From: CAZEDL01 sp964585245
Lineage (GTDB): Bacteria > Patescibacteriota > Patescibacteriia > Magasanikbacterales > GWA2-37-8
NCBI GenBank assembly: GCA_964585245.1
Contig: CAZPCV010000024.1
Span: 1 to 21,884 of the forward strand
Length of the DNA stretch: 21,884 nucleotides
Reading direction: 5' to 3'
Shown one piece after another: positions 8,318 to 14,939 of the stretch (its first letter is position 1; every line of letters begins with the position of its first letter). The translations under genes were made by a program, and so were the position numbers. The notes below the pieces were generated by a model. The model saw only the letters and a list, made by a program, of their open reading frames with translations, was not told the DNA's origin and did not search any database.

Positions 8318-9292
8318 ATGAGTTCTCTTGAGAGACGCGGTTTTTTACCAGAAACAGGCGAAGAAGAGGTGGCAAAATTAAAATTAGAATACAGACGATT
8401 ATCGGTTTTGATCCCAGCATTAGAAAATGATCTGCAAAATTTTCCAGCGGCTCCGATGGAGTTGACTGTTCTTTCCGACTTGCCGCCCGCGCAACAGCAA
8501 GCTCTAAAAGATCAGCAGGCATGGCTATTCTCTCCTGAGCAAATTCAATTGCGGTTAACGAAAGCTCGCGCTAGATTGGAAGATTTAAAGGGTCGTTTGC
8601 GAGAAGAGGTGCCGACAGAAGAGTTTGAACAGTTAAGCAATACCGCCGAACAGCCAGAAGCTCTTAAAAAAATGTTGCTGCCTATTAAAACAATTTCCAT
8701 TGATCAAGACATCATAAGTAGCGAAGAAGGTTCAAAAATAGGCGAGAGATTGGCAGATAACCCGGATAACGAGAGGGTCGAATATACAGAAAAAGTTGAA
8801 TCTTTTACCGAGCTGCTATCAAGCTTAAGTATCGCCCATGTCCGTATTAATAGTAATGGAGGGGCAAAAAACGCTCGTGGATATGTAGGTTTTGCTCTTC
8901 CGGAAAGACGACAGCTTGTTTTTGTTACCAATGAAAGTGGTCTCACAATCATTCATTATAACGTGGATAACCCTGCCGAAAATTATTCCCGATATGTAGG
9001 AAAAAGTACAACGGTTTGGAAAGCGCAAACTGGTCCCGAGGTAAATACTGTCAGATACCCAGGGAATTTATCCACCTGGCAGGCGGAAATGAGACGAAAA
9101 GTGTTGTTAGCCGAGGGGGAACAGTTTAGAATTTCTCATACGGCGTTATCAAAAATTCTAAAAGTAAGCGCAAATAAAGTTAATTCATTGATAGCGCAGC
9201 TAACAAAACAAAAGGGTGAGGAGTTTGTTGAAAATTTGGTTCAGATAACCCCAGGAACTCGTGGAGAAAAAGTGGTACAACCCTACAAATAA
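8318..9292 (+). CDS. Unknown protein with coiled-coil start and helix-turn-helix-like end; 3' end possibly frameshifted
   Basis: A 324-residue protein I do not recognise. I chose the ATG at 8318, one base after the yebC stop and preceded by AAT, rather than the in-frame ATG at 8261 inside yebC. The N-terminal third is heptad-like (EEEVAKLKLEYRRLSVLIPA near 15-35, and RLTKARARLEDLKGRLREE further on). The middle is mixed alpha/beta (for example YVGFALPERRQLVFVTNES). The end has a segment, FRISHTALSKILKVSANKVN, that looks like a helix-turn-helix. The frame stops at 9292, but the next frame is open across the junction and continues to 9602. One base fewer in the A5 run at 9267-9271 would join the two into about 427 residues. 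It may be two genes, a sequence error or a real frameshift. Confidence 0.6.
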   Translation: MSSLERRGFLPETGEEEVAKLKLEYRRLSVLIPALENDLQNFPAAPMELTVLSDLPPAQQQALKDQQAWLFSPEQIQLRLTKARARLEDLKGRLREEVPTEEFEQLSNTAEQPEALKKMLLPIKTISIDQDIISSEEGSKIGERLADNPDNERVEYTEKVESFTELLSSLSIAHVRINSNGGAKNARGYVGFALPERRQLVFVTNESGLTIIHYNVDNPAENYSRYVGKSTTVWKAQTGPEVNTVRYPGNLSTWQAEMRRKVLLAEGEQFRISHTALSKILKVSANKVNSLIAQLTKQKGEEFVENLVQITPGTRGEKVVQPYK

Positions 9293-9602
9293 AGGAATAC
9301 GATCCGGAAATTGTACCCTACCCCCAGAGGGATTTGTAAGTGTGCGCCAGGTTTTTGATAAATTTATTAATGGTGAACAGGGGAGCGGCGAGGCAAAAGT
9401 ACGTCCGTATATTTCGTTAGAGTTTGTTTTGAAGGCGATAGAAAGAGCCGGTGCCGACGCTTTTTTGCCCTATGATCAAAACCAAGGAGATTATGGTTAT
9501 TTTAATTCTACTGGTCCAAAAGGTAAGACGCTATATGTTTCTCCACGCCTGGCAGCTTATTTGAAAGAGAGCGTATTCCCAAGTAGTAAGAGAAGAAAAT
9601 AG
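9261..9602 (+). CDS. Unknown small ORF overlapping the previous gene (separate gene or its frameshifted end)
   Basis: A 113-codon ORF whose only early start is GTG at 9261, overlapping the preceding gene by 32 bases. An AGGA at 9253-9256 sits just upstream at a short distance, one of the few Shine-Dalgarno-like sequences in the window, so independent translation is possible. The product is soluble and unrecognised. It includes PPEGFVSVRQVFDKF, then a YISLEFVLKAIERAGADAFL helix region, and ends with KTLYVSPRLAAYLKES. Alternatively it is the C-terminal part of the preceding protein after a one-base shift at the A5 run 9267-9271, which would read through as GEKWYNPTNKG. I slightly prefer the frameshift reading, because a GTG start is unusual here. 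Confidence 0.5.
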   Translation: MEKKWYNPTNKGIRSGNCTLPPEGFVSVRQVFDKFINGEQGSGEAKVRPYISLEFVLKAIERAGADAFLPYDQNQGDYGYFNSTGPKGKTLYVSPRLAAYLKESVFPSSKRRK

Positions 9603-9637
9603 ATTTTTAAAAAATTTACTTTAACTATGTATAGTAT

Positions 9638-10221
9638 ATGGACAATCTCGACAACTTAGTTAAACGTGCAAATTATCAAAAACCAGTGTAAGGCCTGATG
9701 ACAAGGACAGGTCTGATGTTGAGCTTGCGGCAGAAATAGCAGCGCAAAAAGATCTGGAAAGAAAAATAAAAAATCGTGCCGCAGATTTGCTAGAAAAAAT
9801 ACAAACAATGCTAAGTGTTTTTTTGCAAGATTTTCCAGACAAAACAGCGCTGTTGGAGAGTCAGGTTGAAAGTGAAACTAATTTTGTAAAAAAAAATAAT
9901 CTGAAAGATTGTTTGACAATGGTTAAAAAGCGTCGCGCCGATTTGGTGGCAGAAGCAAATATGCTAAAATATCTTTTAGAAAAAATGAAAGACGACACAA
10001 CGCCACTGTCGGTTTTTAAAAAAATGATTGAAGCTCGACTGGTGCCTCTTGACCCATTTAATGAATTTTGGGTGCTTGACCCCAATAAAATAATGGCAGA
10101 TCAAGGGCTTTCGTTAAGTCCAGATCACATAGACCAGTATGATGTTTTGAGTGAAATGGCAGTGGCATCTTTTAATAATTATAAAGAAATTTTAGAAAAA
10201 TTAAATGAAAAAAGCAGCTAA
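9638..10221 (+). CDS. Unknown ORF, apparently frameshifted near 9678-9688
   Basis: The 3' frame is open from 9664 to 10221 but contains no ATG or GTG near its beginning; the first possible start there is a TTG at 9787. A good ATG at 9638, in the TAT-ATG context usual in this window, opens a frame reading MDNLDNLVKRANYQKPV that stops at 9689. One additional A in the A5 run at 9678-9682 would join the two parts (NYQKTSVRPDDKD) into a protein of about 194 residues. That protein would be highly charged and mostly helical, with segments such as DLERKIKNRAADLLEKIQTM and a C-terminal YKEILEKLNEKSS. I do not recognise a family. The 3' end overlaps ruvC by 17 bases. It could be a sequence error, a decayed gene or a phase-variable gene. 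Confidence 0.5.
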
Positions 10222-10732
10222 TCAACTTCGCATTCTTGGCATAGACCCTGGCTTTGGCCGTCTGGGTTACGGTGTCATTGAACAAAAATCCAATCGCGAT
10301 TGGTGCGCCGTTACATACGGTTGCATTGAAACCAGTGCCAAACAATCTTTTGTCGAACGTCTGCAAGAAGCACATACCGAGCTGGTCAAAATTATTACCG
10401 AATTTAGACCTGCGCGCATGGCAGTCGAAGAATTATTTTTTTTCAAAAATCTCAAAACTGCGATTCAAGTGGCTCAGGCCCGCGGCGTGATTCTGCTTAC
10501 CGGTATTGAACACGGTCTCGCCATAGACGAATTCACGCCGCTGCAGGTGAAGCAAGCGGTCACCGGATACGGGCGGGCCGAAAAAGATCAAATGCAAAAG
10601 GTTGTAGCCATGATTTTAGGGATCACAGGCAAAATTAAATCCGATGATGCGGCCGACGCGCTCGCCGTGGCGTTGTGTGCGGGACAAAGTTTATGGCTCT
10701 CGAAGGCCTCGTTGCAGAGAGCGAAACAATAA
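10205..10732 (+). CDS. ruvC: Holliday junction endodeoxyribonuclease RuvC
   Basis: A 175-residue protein of normal length for RuvC, the nuclease that cuts Holliday junctions after branch migration by RuvAB. All four acidic catalytic positions are present: D14 in ILGIDPG, E75 in AVEELFF, and D148 and D151 in SDDAADALAVA. The N-terminal LGIDPGFGRLGYGVIE and the QARGVILL segment are also typical. The start at 10205 overlaps the 3' end of the upstream ORF by 17 bases, and no later Met precedes the catalytic IDPG. ruvA and ruvB do not follow; the next gene is an RNA methyltransferase 4 bases downstream. The fold and active site leave little doubt. Confidence 0.96.
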   Translation: MKKAANQLRILGIDPGFGRLGYGVIEQKSNRDWCAVTYGCIETSAKQSFVERLQEAHTELVKIITEFRPARMAVEELFFFKNLKTAIQVAQARGVILLTGIEHGLAIDEFTPLQVKQAVTGYGRAEKDQMQKVVAMILGITGKIKSDDAADALAVALCAGQSLWLSKASLQRAKQ

Positions 10733-10736
10733 CTAT

Positions 10737-11204
10737 ATGTCTGAACCTCGACTGGTACTCGTTCTCCCCAACATCCGCAGCGCCCACAATGTTGGTGCCA
10801 TGCTGCGCACGGCCGATGGCGCTGGTATCGATAAGGTGTATATCACCGGATATTCGCCGACCCCCGAGCATCCTAAGGTGCTGAAAGTTTCGCTTGGAGC
10901 GGAACAGTTTGTACCGTGGGAATATCGCAAGCAAACGGCCCCGCTGCTTAAAAAGTTAAAAGCGGAGGGTTTTACGATTGTTGCCTTGGAGCAAACCAAG
11001 AACAGTGTTACTATATATGAATGGCAGCCAAAATTTCCGCTGGCTTTGGTGGTTGGTAATGAAAAAACCGGGGTGACAAAAAATTTATTAAAACTATGTG
11101 ATGCTGCTTTAGAAATTCCGATGCGAGGCAAAAAGAACAGTTTAAATGTTAGCATTGCGGGTGGTGTAGCCATGTATCATGTTTTAAACAATTTTAAAAA
11201 ATAA
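10737..11204 (+). CDS. SpoU/TrmH-family RNA 2'-O-methyltransferase
   Basis: A 155-residue single-domain SPOUT methyltransferase, which uses S-adenosylmethionine to methylate a ribose 2'-OH in tRNA or rRNA. The three SpoU motifs are in order: NIRSAHNVGAMLRTAD (residues 10-25), LALVVGNEKTGV (about 102-113), and EIPMRGKKNSLNVSIAGGVA (about 125-144), the last two building the knotted cofactor site. Its length is near that of the compact single-domain members, and it has no extra N-terminal RNA-binding domain. I chose the ATG at 10737 (TAT-ATG, 4 bases after the ruvC stop) because an earlier in-frame start at 10644 lies inside ruvC. The exact RNA target cannot be told from sequence. Confidence 0.9.
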   Translation: MSEPRLVLVLPNIRSAHNVGAMLRTADGAGIDKVYITGYSPTPEHPKVLKVSLGAEQFVPWEYRKQTAPLLKKLKAEGFTIVALEQTKNSVTIYEWQPKFPLALVVGNEKTGVTKNLLKLCDAALEIPMRGKKNSLNVSIAGGVAMYHVLNNFKK

Positions 11205-11218
11205 TAATTTTTTAAAAT
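11191..11218. repeat. A/T-only 12-bp perfect inverted repeat at a gene junction
   Basis: ATTTTAAAAAAT (11191-11202) and ATTTTTTAAAAT (11207-11218) are perfect reverse complements with an AATA spacer. They overlap the last codons and stop of the methyltransferase gene, and the repeat abuts the ATG at 11219. It could be a weak RNA hairpin, a transcription attenuation or processing site, or just a product of A/T-rich sequence. There is no T tract after it, so it is not a standard terminator. Confidence 0.5.
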
Positions 11219-11689
11219 ATGGGATTCTGGGTATACGGTAGCGGTTCAAAAAGAATACGACCTTACACAATTGGTTTTTTTGGATTCATTATCATTTTGA
11301 TCATTACATCTCAACTTGCTCCATCAATTATCAGTGAAACAACTCTTGAAAAAGTGGTGACGAACTCTATTTTTTTCTACACATTTTTCTACCTCAGCGC
11401 ACATTACGGAACCCTTGTTATTCAAGAAAACCAGATGGTTTTCAAGAATTTTTTTCAAAAACAAATAATGAATTTTTCTGATATTCAATCGGTAGAAATG
11501 AGAAATGATTTTAAAGGGAGTCGGTTAGGTAGAAAGCTGTGCGGAATAAAAATTTTCCTTAAAAATAATAGAATTTTTTATTTTCAGCTTGTGGGTGGTG
11601 AGAAGGTAATAGAAAAAATAGAAAGAGAAATAAAAAGTACAAAACCTTCTTTTCCGGTTAATATTCATAGAACATTTAAATTTTTTTAA
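11219..11689 (+). CDS. Two-helix membrane protein with a PH-like cytosolic domain
   Basis: A 156-residue protein, rich in Phe, Ile and Lys and visibly more A/T-rich than its neighbours. Two hydrophobic segments (about residues 14-34 and 47-67) are separated by a short polar loop. The rest looks like a small beta-rich domain: TLVIQENQMVFKNFF, then QIMNFSDIQSVEMRND, then GIKIFLKNNRIFYFQLVGG and a final helix. This arrangement, two helices followed by strands with an I-x-x-V-E step, resembles bacterial PH-domain membrane proteins. That family call is from pattern only. It has no Shine-Dalgarno sequence and sits 14 bases after the methyltransferase stop and 3 bases before the next gene. Confidence 0.6.
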   Translation: MGFWVYGSGSKRIRPYTIGFFGFIIILIITSQLAPSIISETTLEKVVTNSIFFYTFFYLSAHYGTLVIQENQMVFKNFFQKQIMNFSDIQSVEMRNDFKGSRLGRKLCGIKIFLKNNRIFYFQLVGGEKVIEKIEREIKSTKPSFPVNIHRTFKFF

Positions 11690-11692
11690 TTT

Positions 11693-12421
11693 ATGGATTC
11701 TACCCTTGCGCTGTTCCGCCGCTTGTACAATAATATTCCGCCTTTGTTTCCTTTGGAATTAAAGGAACAAATGCTAAAAACGATAACGTTGTTCGAGCAA
11801 GACAAAGAAGTCGATTTGCGCACCATCGAAGACGCTATGATAGAATATGGCTATGTGGTGTGGCCCTGGAACCAGGCCTATAAAGAGTTTGTTTTTTTGG
11901 CCGAAGTAAATGTAGGAGAAAAGTTTTTGCTGCCCAAATTGCCGCCCGAAATGCGCCAGAAATATGACGATTTTAAAAAAAACGGCGGCACACTGCGCGA
12001 GCTGCATTCCGGCAAGGTGGCAGACGTATTTACGAACGATGAGCGGGTTCGCCTCTGTGTGGCGCTGGTCGAATTGCAGCATGATTTGCGCCGCTATGTG
12101 GAGCAAGAATTAAAGGGGCTAAGTAAGGACAAATATTTAACTCGCGTCGTAGAATTTGAGAGGGTGTTAGACCAGATCAAAGCCACGCTCGACCAGTTGC
12201 GCCATATTGCCCACACCGAAGAAGATCACCCCACGCTTGCAGATGAAATTCATGCCAGAGTGCGCGGGTTTGAAGAGGGGTTGTGCCTGTTGGGGCCGGA
12301 AATCGAGCATGAAGAGGTGTGTCAGTCGGTGGATTTTTTCCATGGCCGCAAACAGGATCTGAACAGGCTTAAAGGCATTAATGTACCACTTGATATTGAT
12401 TGGTACGATGGACAGATATAA
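11693..12421 (+). CDS. Unknown soluble helical protein
   Basis: A 242-residue protein I do not recognise. It is predicted to be mostly alpha-helical and cytosolic, with no signal peptide or membrane segment. Visible stretches include an N-terminal LFRRLYNNIPPLFPLELKEQ segment, the aromatic YVVWPWNQAYKEFVFL (about residues 53-68), and a His/Glu-rich end (HIAHTEEDHPTLADE, then EIEHEEVCQSVDFFHG). Base composition and codon use resemble the housekeeping genes more than the A/T-rich ORF before it, which suggests a long-resident gene. It starts 3 bases after the upstream stop. The next gene begins after a 90-base gap that holds a consensus promoter, so this gene ends the preceding transcription unit. 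Confidence 0.7.
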   Translation: MDSTLALFRRLYNNIPPLFPLELKEQMLKTITLFEQDKEVDLRTIEDAMIEYGYVVWPWNQAYKEFVFLAEVNVGEKFLLPKLPPEMRQKYDDFKKNGGTLRELHSGKVADVFTNDERVRLCVALVELQHDLRRYVEQELKGLSKDKYLTRVVEFERVLDQIKATLDQLRHIAHTEEDHPTLADEIHARVRGFEEGLCLLGPEIEHEEVCQSVDFFHGRKQDLNRLKGINVPLDIDWYDGQI

Positions 12422-12426
12422 AATAA

Positions 12427-12440
12427 CGCTATATTTAGCG
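12427..12440 (+). other. Small hairpin in the gap before the polyamine operon
   Basis: CGCTA (12427-12431), loop TATT and TAGCG (12436-12440) form a 5-bp stem just after the stop of the upstream gene. It is followed by AAAATTTAAA rather than a T tract, so it is at best a weak terminator or RNA-end stabiliser for the upstream unit. Confidence 0.35.
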
Positions 12441-12450
12441 AAAATTTAAA

Positions 12451-12465
12451 TTGACAAACAGTCAA
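12451..12465. promoter_or_regulatory. Candidate operator overlapping the -35 element
   Basis: TTGAC (12451-12455), spacer AAACA and GTCAA (12461-12465) form a perfect 5-bp inverted repeat that includes most of the -35 hexamer. A repressor bound here would block polymerase. With only 5 bp per arm it could also be chance, and no linked regulator gene is visible. Confidence 0.4.
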
Positions 12466-12479
12466 AATTGTGCTATAAT
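12451..12479 (+). promoter_or_regulatory. Perfect consensus sigma70 promoter for the polyamine operon
   Basis: TTGACA at 12451-12456 and TATAAT at 12474-12479 are separated by exactly 17 bases, and a TGC immediately before the -10 adds the extended -10 element (TGn). Transcription should start near 12486, giving a leader of about 25 bases before the ATG at 12511. It lies in a true intergenic gap at the head of an eight-gene co-directional run with no later gap long enough for another obvious promoter. Confidence 0.92.
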
Positions 12480-12510
12480 TACACTCTATTTCTTAATTTT
12501 TCAGTGCGAC

Positions 12511-13884
12511 ATGAAAAAAAATTCTAAACAATTCTGGAAATTAGGCCGCAAAGAATTTAACACCGATTTTTTCGATGTCAATAAAGACGGCGAGTTAGTA
12601 ATTCGTGAAGGTAATTATCAGTATACGGTGTACGATCTGGCCCGTAAATTCGACGCGTCGATCAAAATTTTCATGCCGTCCGTACTTGAGCAGCGACTCT
12701 CCAATTTGTTGGAGATTTTTTATTCGGCGATGAAATCTTCTGGCTATCGGGGCAAATATACCTACCATTTCCCCATGAAAGTGAACCAGAGCAAAGAATT
12801 CGTCTTGCCGCTCGTGGCCGAAGGGGCGCATCTCGAAGTCACTTCCGCCAACGAGCTATGGATGGTGAAAAAAATGTGGGAAAGCGAAAGTTTTCATGCC
12901 AAAATCCGCGTGTTATGTAATGGTCCCAAAACCGTACAATACCTGCGCTTGATTCAGGAATTGCAAGACAAGAATTTAGGCATCACCCCCATCATCGAAA
13001 CCATGGACGAGCTTGATCATCTGCGCGGTTTCAAAGGCGATGTTGGTATCCGCATCAATCTTCAGACCAAAGTCAGCTCGCATTGGGATAAAAAGGTAGA
13101 CCGATTCGGCCTGTTGGAAAAAGAAATTCTCGACTTAGGCAAAATTCGTAATCTCAAAATTCTTCACTATCATATCGGCTCCATGATCATGAAAGAAAAT
13201 GATCTGGTGCAGGCGGTGCGCGAAGCGTTTAGCGCCTATTTGAAAATTCGAAAATTGAACCCGTCACTTGATACGATTAATATCGGCGGCGGACTACCAA
13301 TTCCATACGAAAAAATTAAACCGCTCTACAAAGTAGAATCGGTGGTTAAACGTATTGTAAACACCCTCAAAGACCTTAGTGACCGGGCCGGTATTCCACA
13401 TCCTAACATTATTACCGAGTGGGGACGCTACATTGCCGCGCCAGCTCAAATCACTGTCTTCAAAGTGATTGGCACCAAAGACATCAATAACGGTAGTAGT
13501 GCCAAAAAGTGGTATATCGTCGATGGCAGCTTCATGAACGACCTGCTCGATACCTGGGCCATTCATCAAAAATGGCATGTGGTTCCGGCCAGCCATCTCG
13601 ATGCCAAAAAGAAAGATCGTGTCTGGCTATCGGGCCTTACCTGCGACAGCGACGATAAATATGCTGATGCCGATGGACACGTGCTCTTGCCACGCTACGA
13701 AGATCTGGGCCCAGGCGAAGATATGTATATCGCCGTGCTCGATACCGGCGCCTATCAGGATGCTTTTGCCATGCATCATTGTTTGCTGTCCTCACCAGCC
13801 AAAGTTGTTTTACAAAATGGCCTGGTGACAGTCTTCCGCAAACGCGAATCACCCGAAGAAATCGCTAAATTATTTGGTTGGTAA
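12511..13884 (+). CDS. speA: Compact biosynthetic arginine decarboxylase (SpeA family, PLP-dependent)
   Basis: A 457-residue fold-III PLP decarboxylase, expected to turn arginine into agmatine, the first step of the pathway encoded by this operon. The PLP lysine is K90 in HFPMKVNQ, matching YPIKVNQ of SpeA. Further family marks are EVTSANEL, ILHYHIGSM, INIGGGLPIPY, ITEWGRYI, and the active-site Cys C378 in GLTCDSDD, with DTGAYQDAF near the end. The in-frame TTG at 12451 is part of the -35 element, so the ATG at 12511 is the real start. The protein is roughly 170-200 residues shorter than the usual SpeA (about 630-660). It could in principle act on another basic amino acid, but aguA and aguB in the same unit make arginine the best substrate. 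There is no Shine-Dalgarno sequence. Confidence 0.85.
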   Translation: MKKNSKQFWKLGRKEFNTDFFDVNKDGELVIREGNYQYTVYDLARKFDASIKIFMPSVLEQRLSNLLEIFYSAMKSSGYRGKYTYHFPMKVNQSKEFVLPLVAEGAHLEVTSANELWMVKKMWESESFHAKIRVLCNGPKTVQYLRLIQELQDKNLGITPIIETMDELDHLRGFKGDVGIRINLQTKVSSHWDKKVDRFGLLEKEILDLGKIRNLKILHYHIGSMIMKENDLVQAVREAFSAYLKIRKLNPSLDTINIGGGLPIPYEKIKPLYKVESVVKRIVNTLKDLSDRAGIPHPNIITEWGRYIAAPAQITVFKVIGTKDINNGSSAKKWYIVDGSFMNDLLDTWAIHQKWHVVPASHLDAKKKDRVWLSGLTCDSDDKYADADGHVLLPRYEDLGPGEDMYIAVLDTGAYQDAFAMHHCLLSSPAKVVLQNGLVTVFRKRESPEEIAKLFGW

Positions 13885-13887
13885 TGT

Positions 13888-14919
13888 ATGGCTGAAGCAA
13901 GAAAAATTCCATTTGAAAAAGCTCATGAATCGTTACGTCCAGATTCGGTTCGTGCTAATTCTTCTGACGATCCAGCCGCTGCTCGCAAAAAAGGCATAAT
14001 CGATAAATATTCCCAATTAGCCAAAGAAACAGAACGGCCAAATAAAGACGGTGAAAATAGTTATTTGTTGCCCACTTCCAAAGTTACTATTATTCACAAA
14101 GAGTGTGAAATGTTCCGGATGAGTAGTTCTCAACTGTTTGATGAAAAGTTTGTCGAGGAAACCACAAAAAAATATCAGAGAGGCGGAGAAATGCACTACA
14201 GTGTAATTGATCGGGTAGATTCAGCTCAGCATCTTGTAGGAGTTTTAAATAAATTTTTAAGAGAAGCAGCTGCCTACAGAGATTCTTTACAAAAGTATAC
14301 CAATAGTCAGGATCCTTCGCTTAAAGATGAAGAACTTTTAAAAAATTTTGATGCCGCAGTTGAAGAAATAAATGGTCTAACGCAAGCAGCGACCAAAATG
14401 TGGATGGGGCCGTCTTTAACCGAGACTGAGGATGCAAAAAATAACCAACCCTTGCTACCGGAAAGCCAGATATTTAGGGATATTGGGCGGAGAATAAAAC
14501 AATTATTTTTTAGAAACAAGCCGAGCGCCGAGCCGAGTGAGACAGAAAAGCCAGAGAATAGAGAGGGTGATAAAGAAAATGGTTTGAAAAAATTAAAGAG
14601 CACAGTGGTTGAAAAAATGAAAATTATAGATGATACATATCTTTTGCCAATATTTGTTTTTGAATATGCTTATCAAAAATTAGAGAATTATTTTTCCGAA
14701 TCGGAGACGGCTAATGGCGAACCTAAAGAATTAGCGTTAATTTTTCAAGACAATGCCGGCAATGTAGCCGATATGCTGCGGGCCGATACTAGAAGAATAG
14801 TACAGGGCATAGTGACAGAAAATGAGCTTAGAAAAGCCCGAGAAAATCAGATAAGTGTGTTAGGCATAAAACAAGTAGTACCTCCATCACCAGCAGTACA
14901 GAAAGTTTATAAAAATTAA
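13888..14919 (+). CDS. Unknown protein, tandem paralogue A in the polyamine operon
   Basis: A 343-residue soluble protein with no family I recognise. It begins 3 bases after speA. Residues 36-98 (GIIDKYSQL, then SYLLPTSKV, then CEMFRMSSSQLFDEKFVEET) match residues 35-97 of the next gene's product. The C-terminal LALIFQDNAGNVADMLRADT also matches DENAGGLADQFARD there. The two are therefore tandem duplicates that have diverged strongly. Between the conserved ends lies a variable helical middle with a charged, probably disordered stretch (NKPSAEPSETEKPENREGD, about residues 210-228). There is no signal peptide or membrane helix. The location suggests co-expression with polyamine enzymes, but nothing in the sequence indicates catalysis. 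Confidence 0.72.
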   Translation: MAEARKIPFEKAHESLRPDSVRANSSDDPAAARKKGIIDKYSQLAKETERPNKDGENSYLLPTSKVTIIHKECEMFRMSSSQLFDEKFVEETTKKYQRGGEMHYSVIDRVDSAQHLVGVLNKFLREAAAYRDSLQKYTNSQDPSLKDEELLKNFDAAVEEINGLTQAATKMWMGPSLTETEDAKNNQPLLPESQIFRDIGRRIKQLFFRNKPSAEPSETEKPENREGDKENGLKKLKSTVVEKMKIIDDTYLLPIFVFEYAYQKLENYFSESETANGEPKELALIFQDNAGNVADMLRADTRRIVQGIVTENELRKARENQISVLGIKQVVPPSPAVQKVYKN

Positions 14920-14939
14920 AGTAAGAGCAACAGTTGTGT

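Noticed and set aside
9120..9602. Relationship between the ORF at 9261 and the one at 16988, both with an LYV-P/G motif
   Set aside because: The resemblance is limited to a few residues around the motif and the rest does not align by eye, unlike the clear pair at 13888 and 14940.
10644..10736. Longer N-terminus for the RNA methyltransferase, starting inside ruvC
   Set aside because: The added residues are Arg-rich shadow of ruvC and precede the normal family start MSEPRLVLVLPN.
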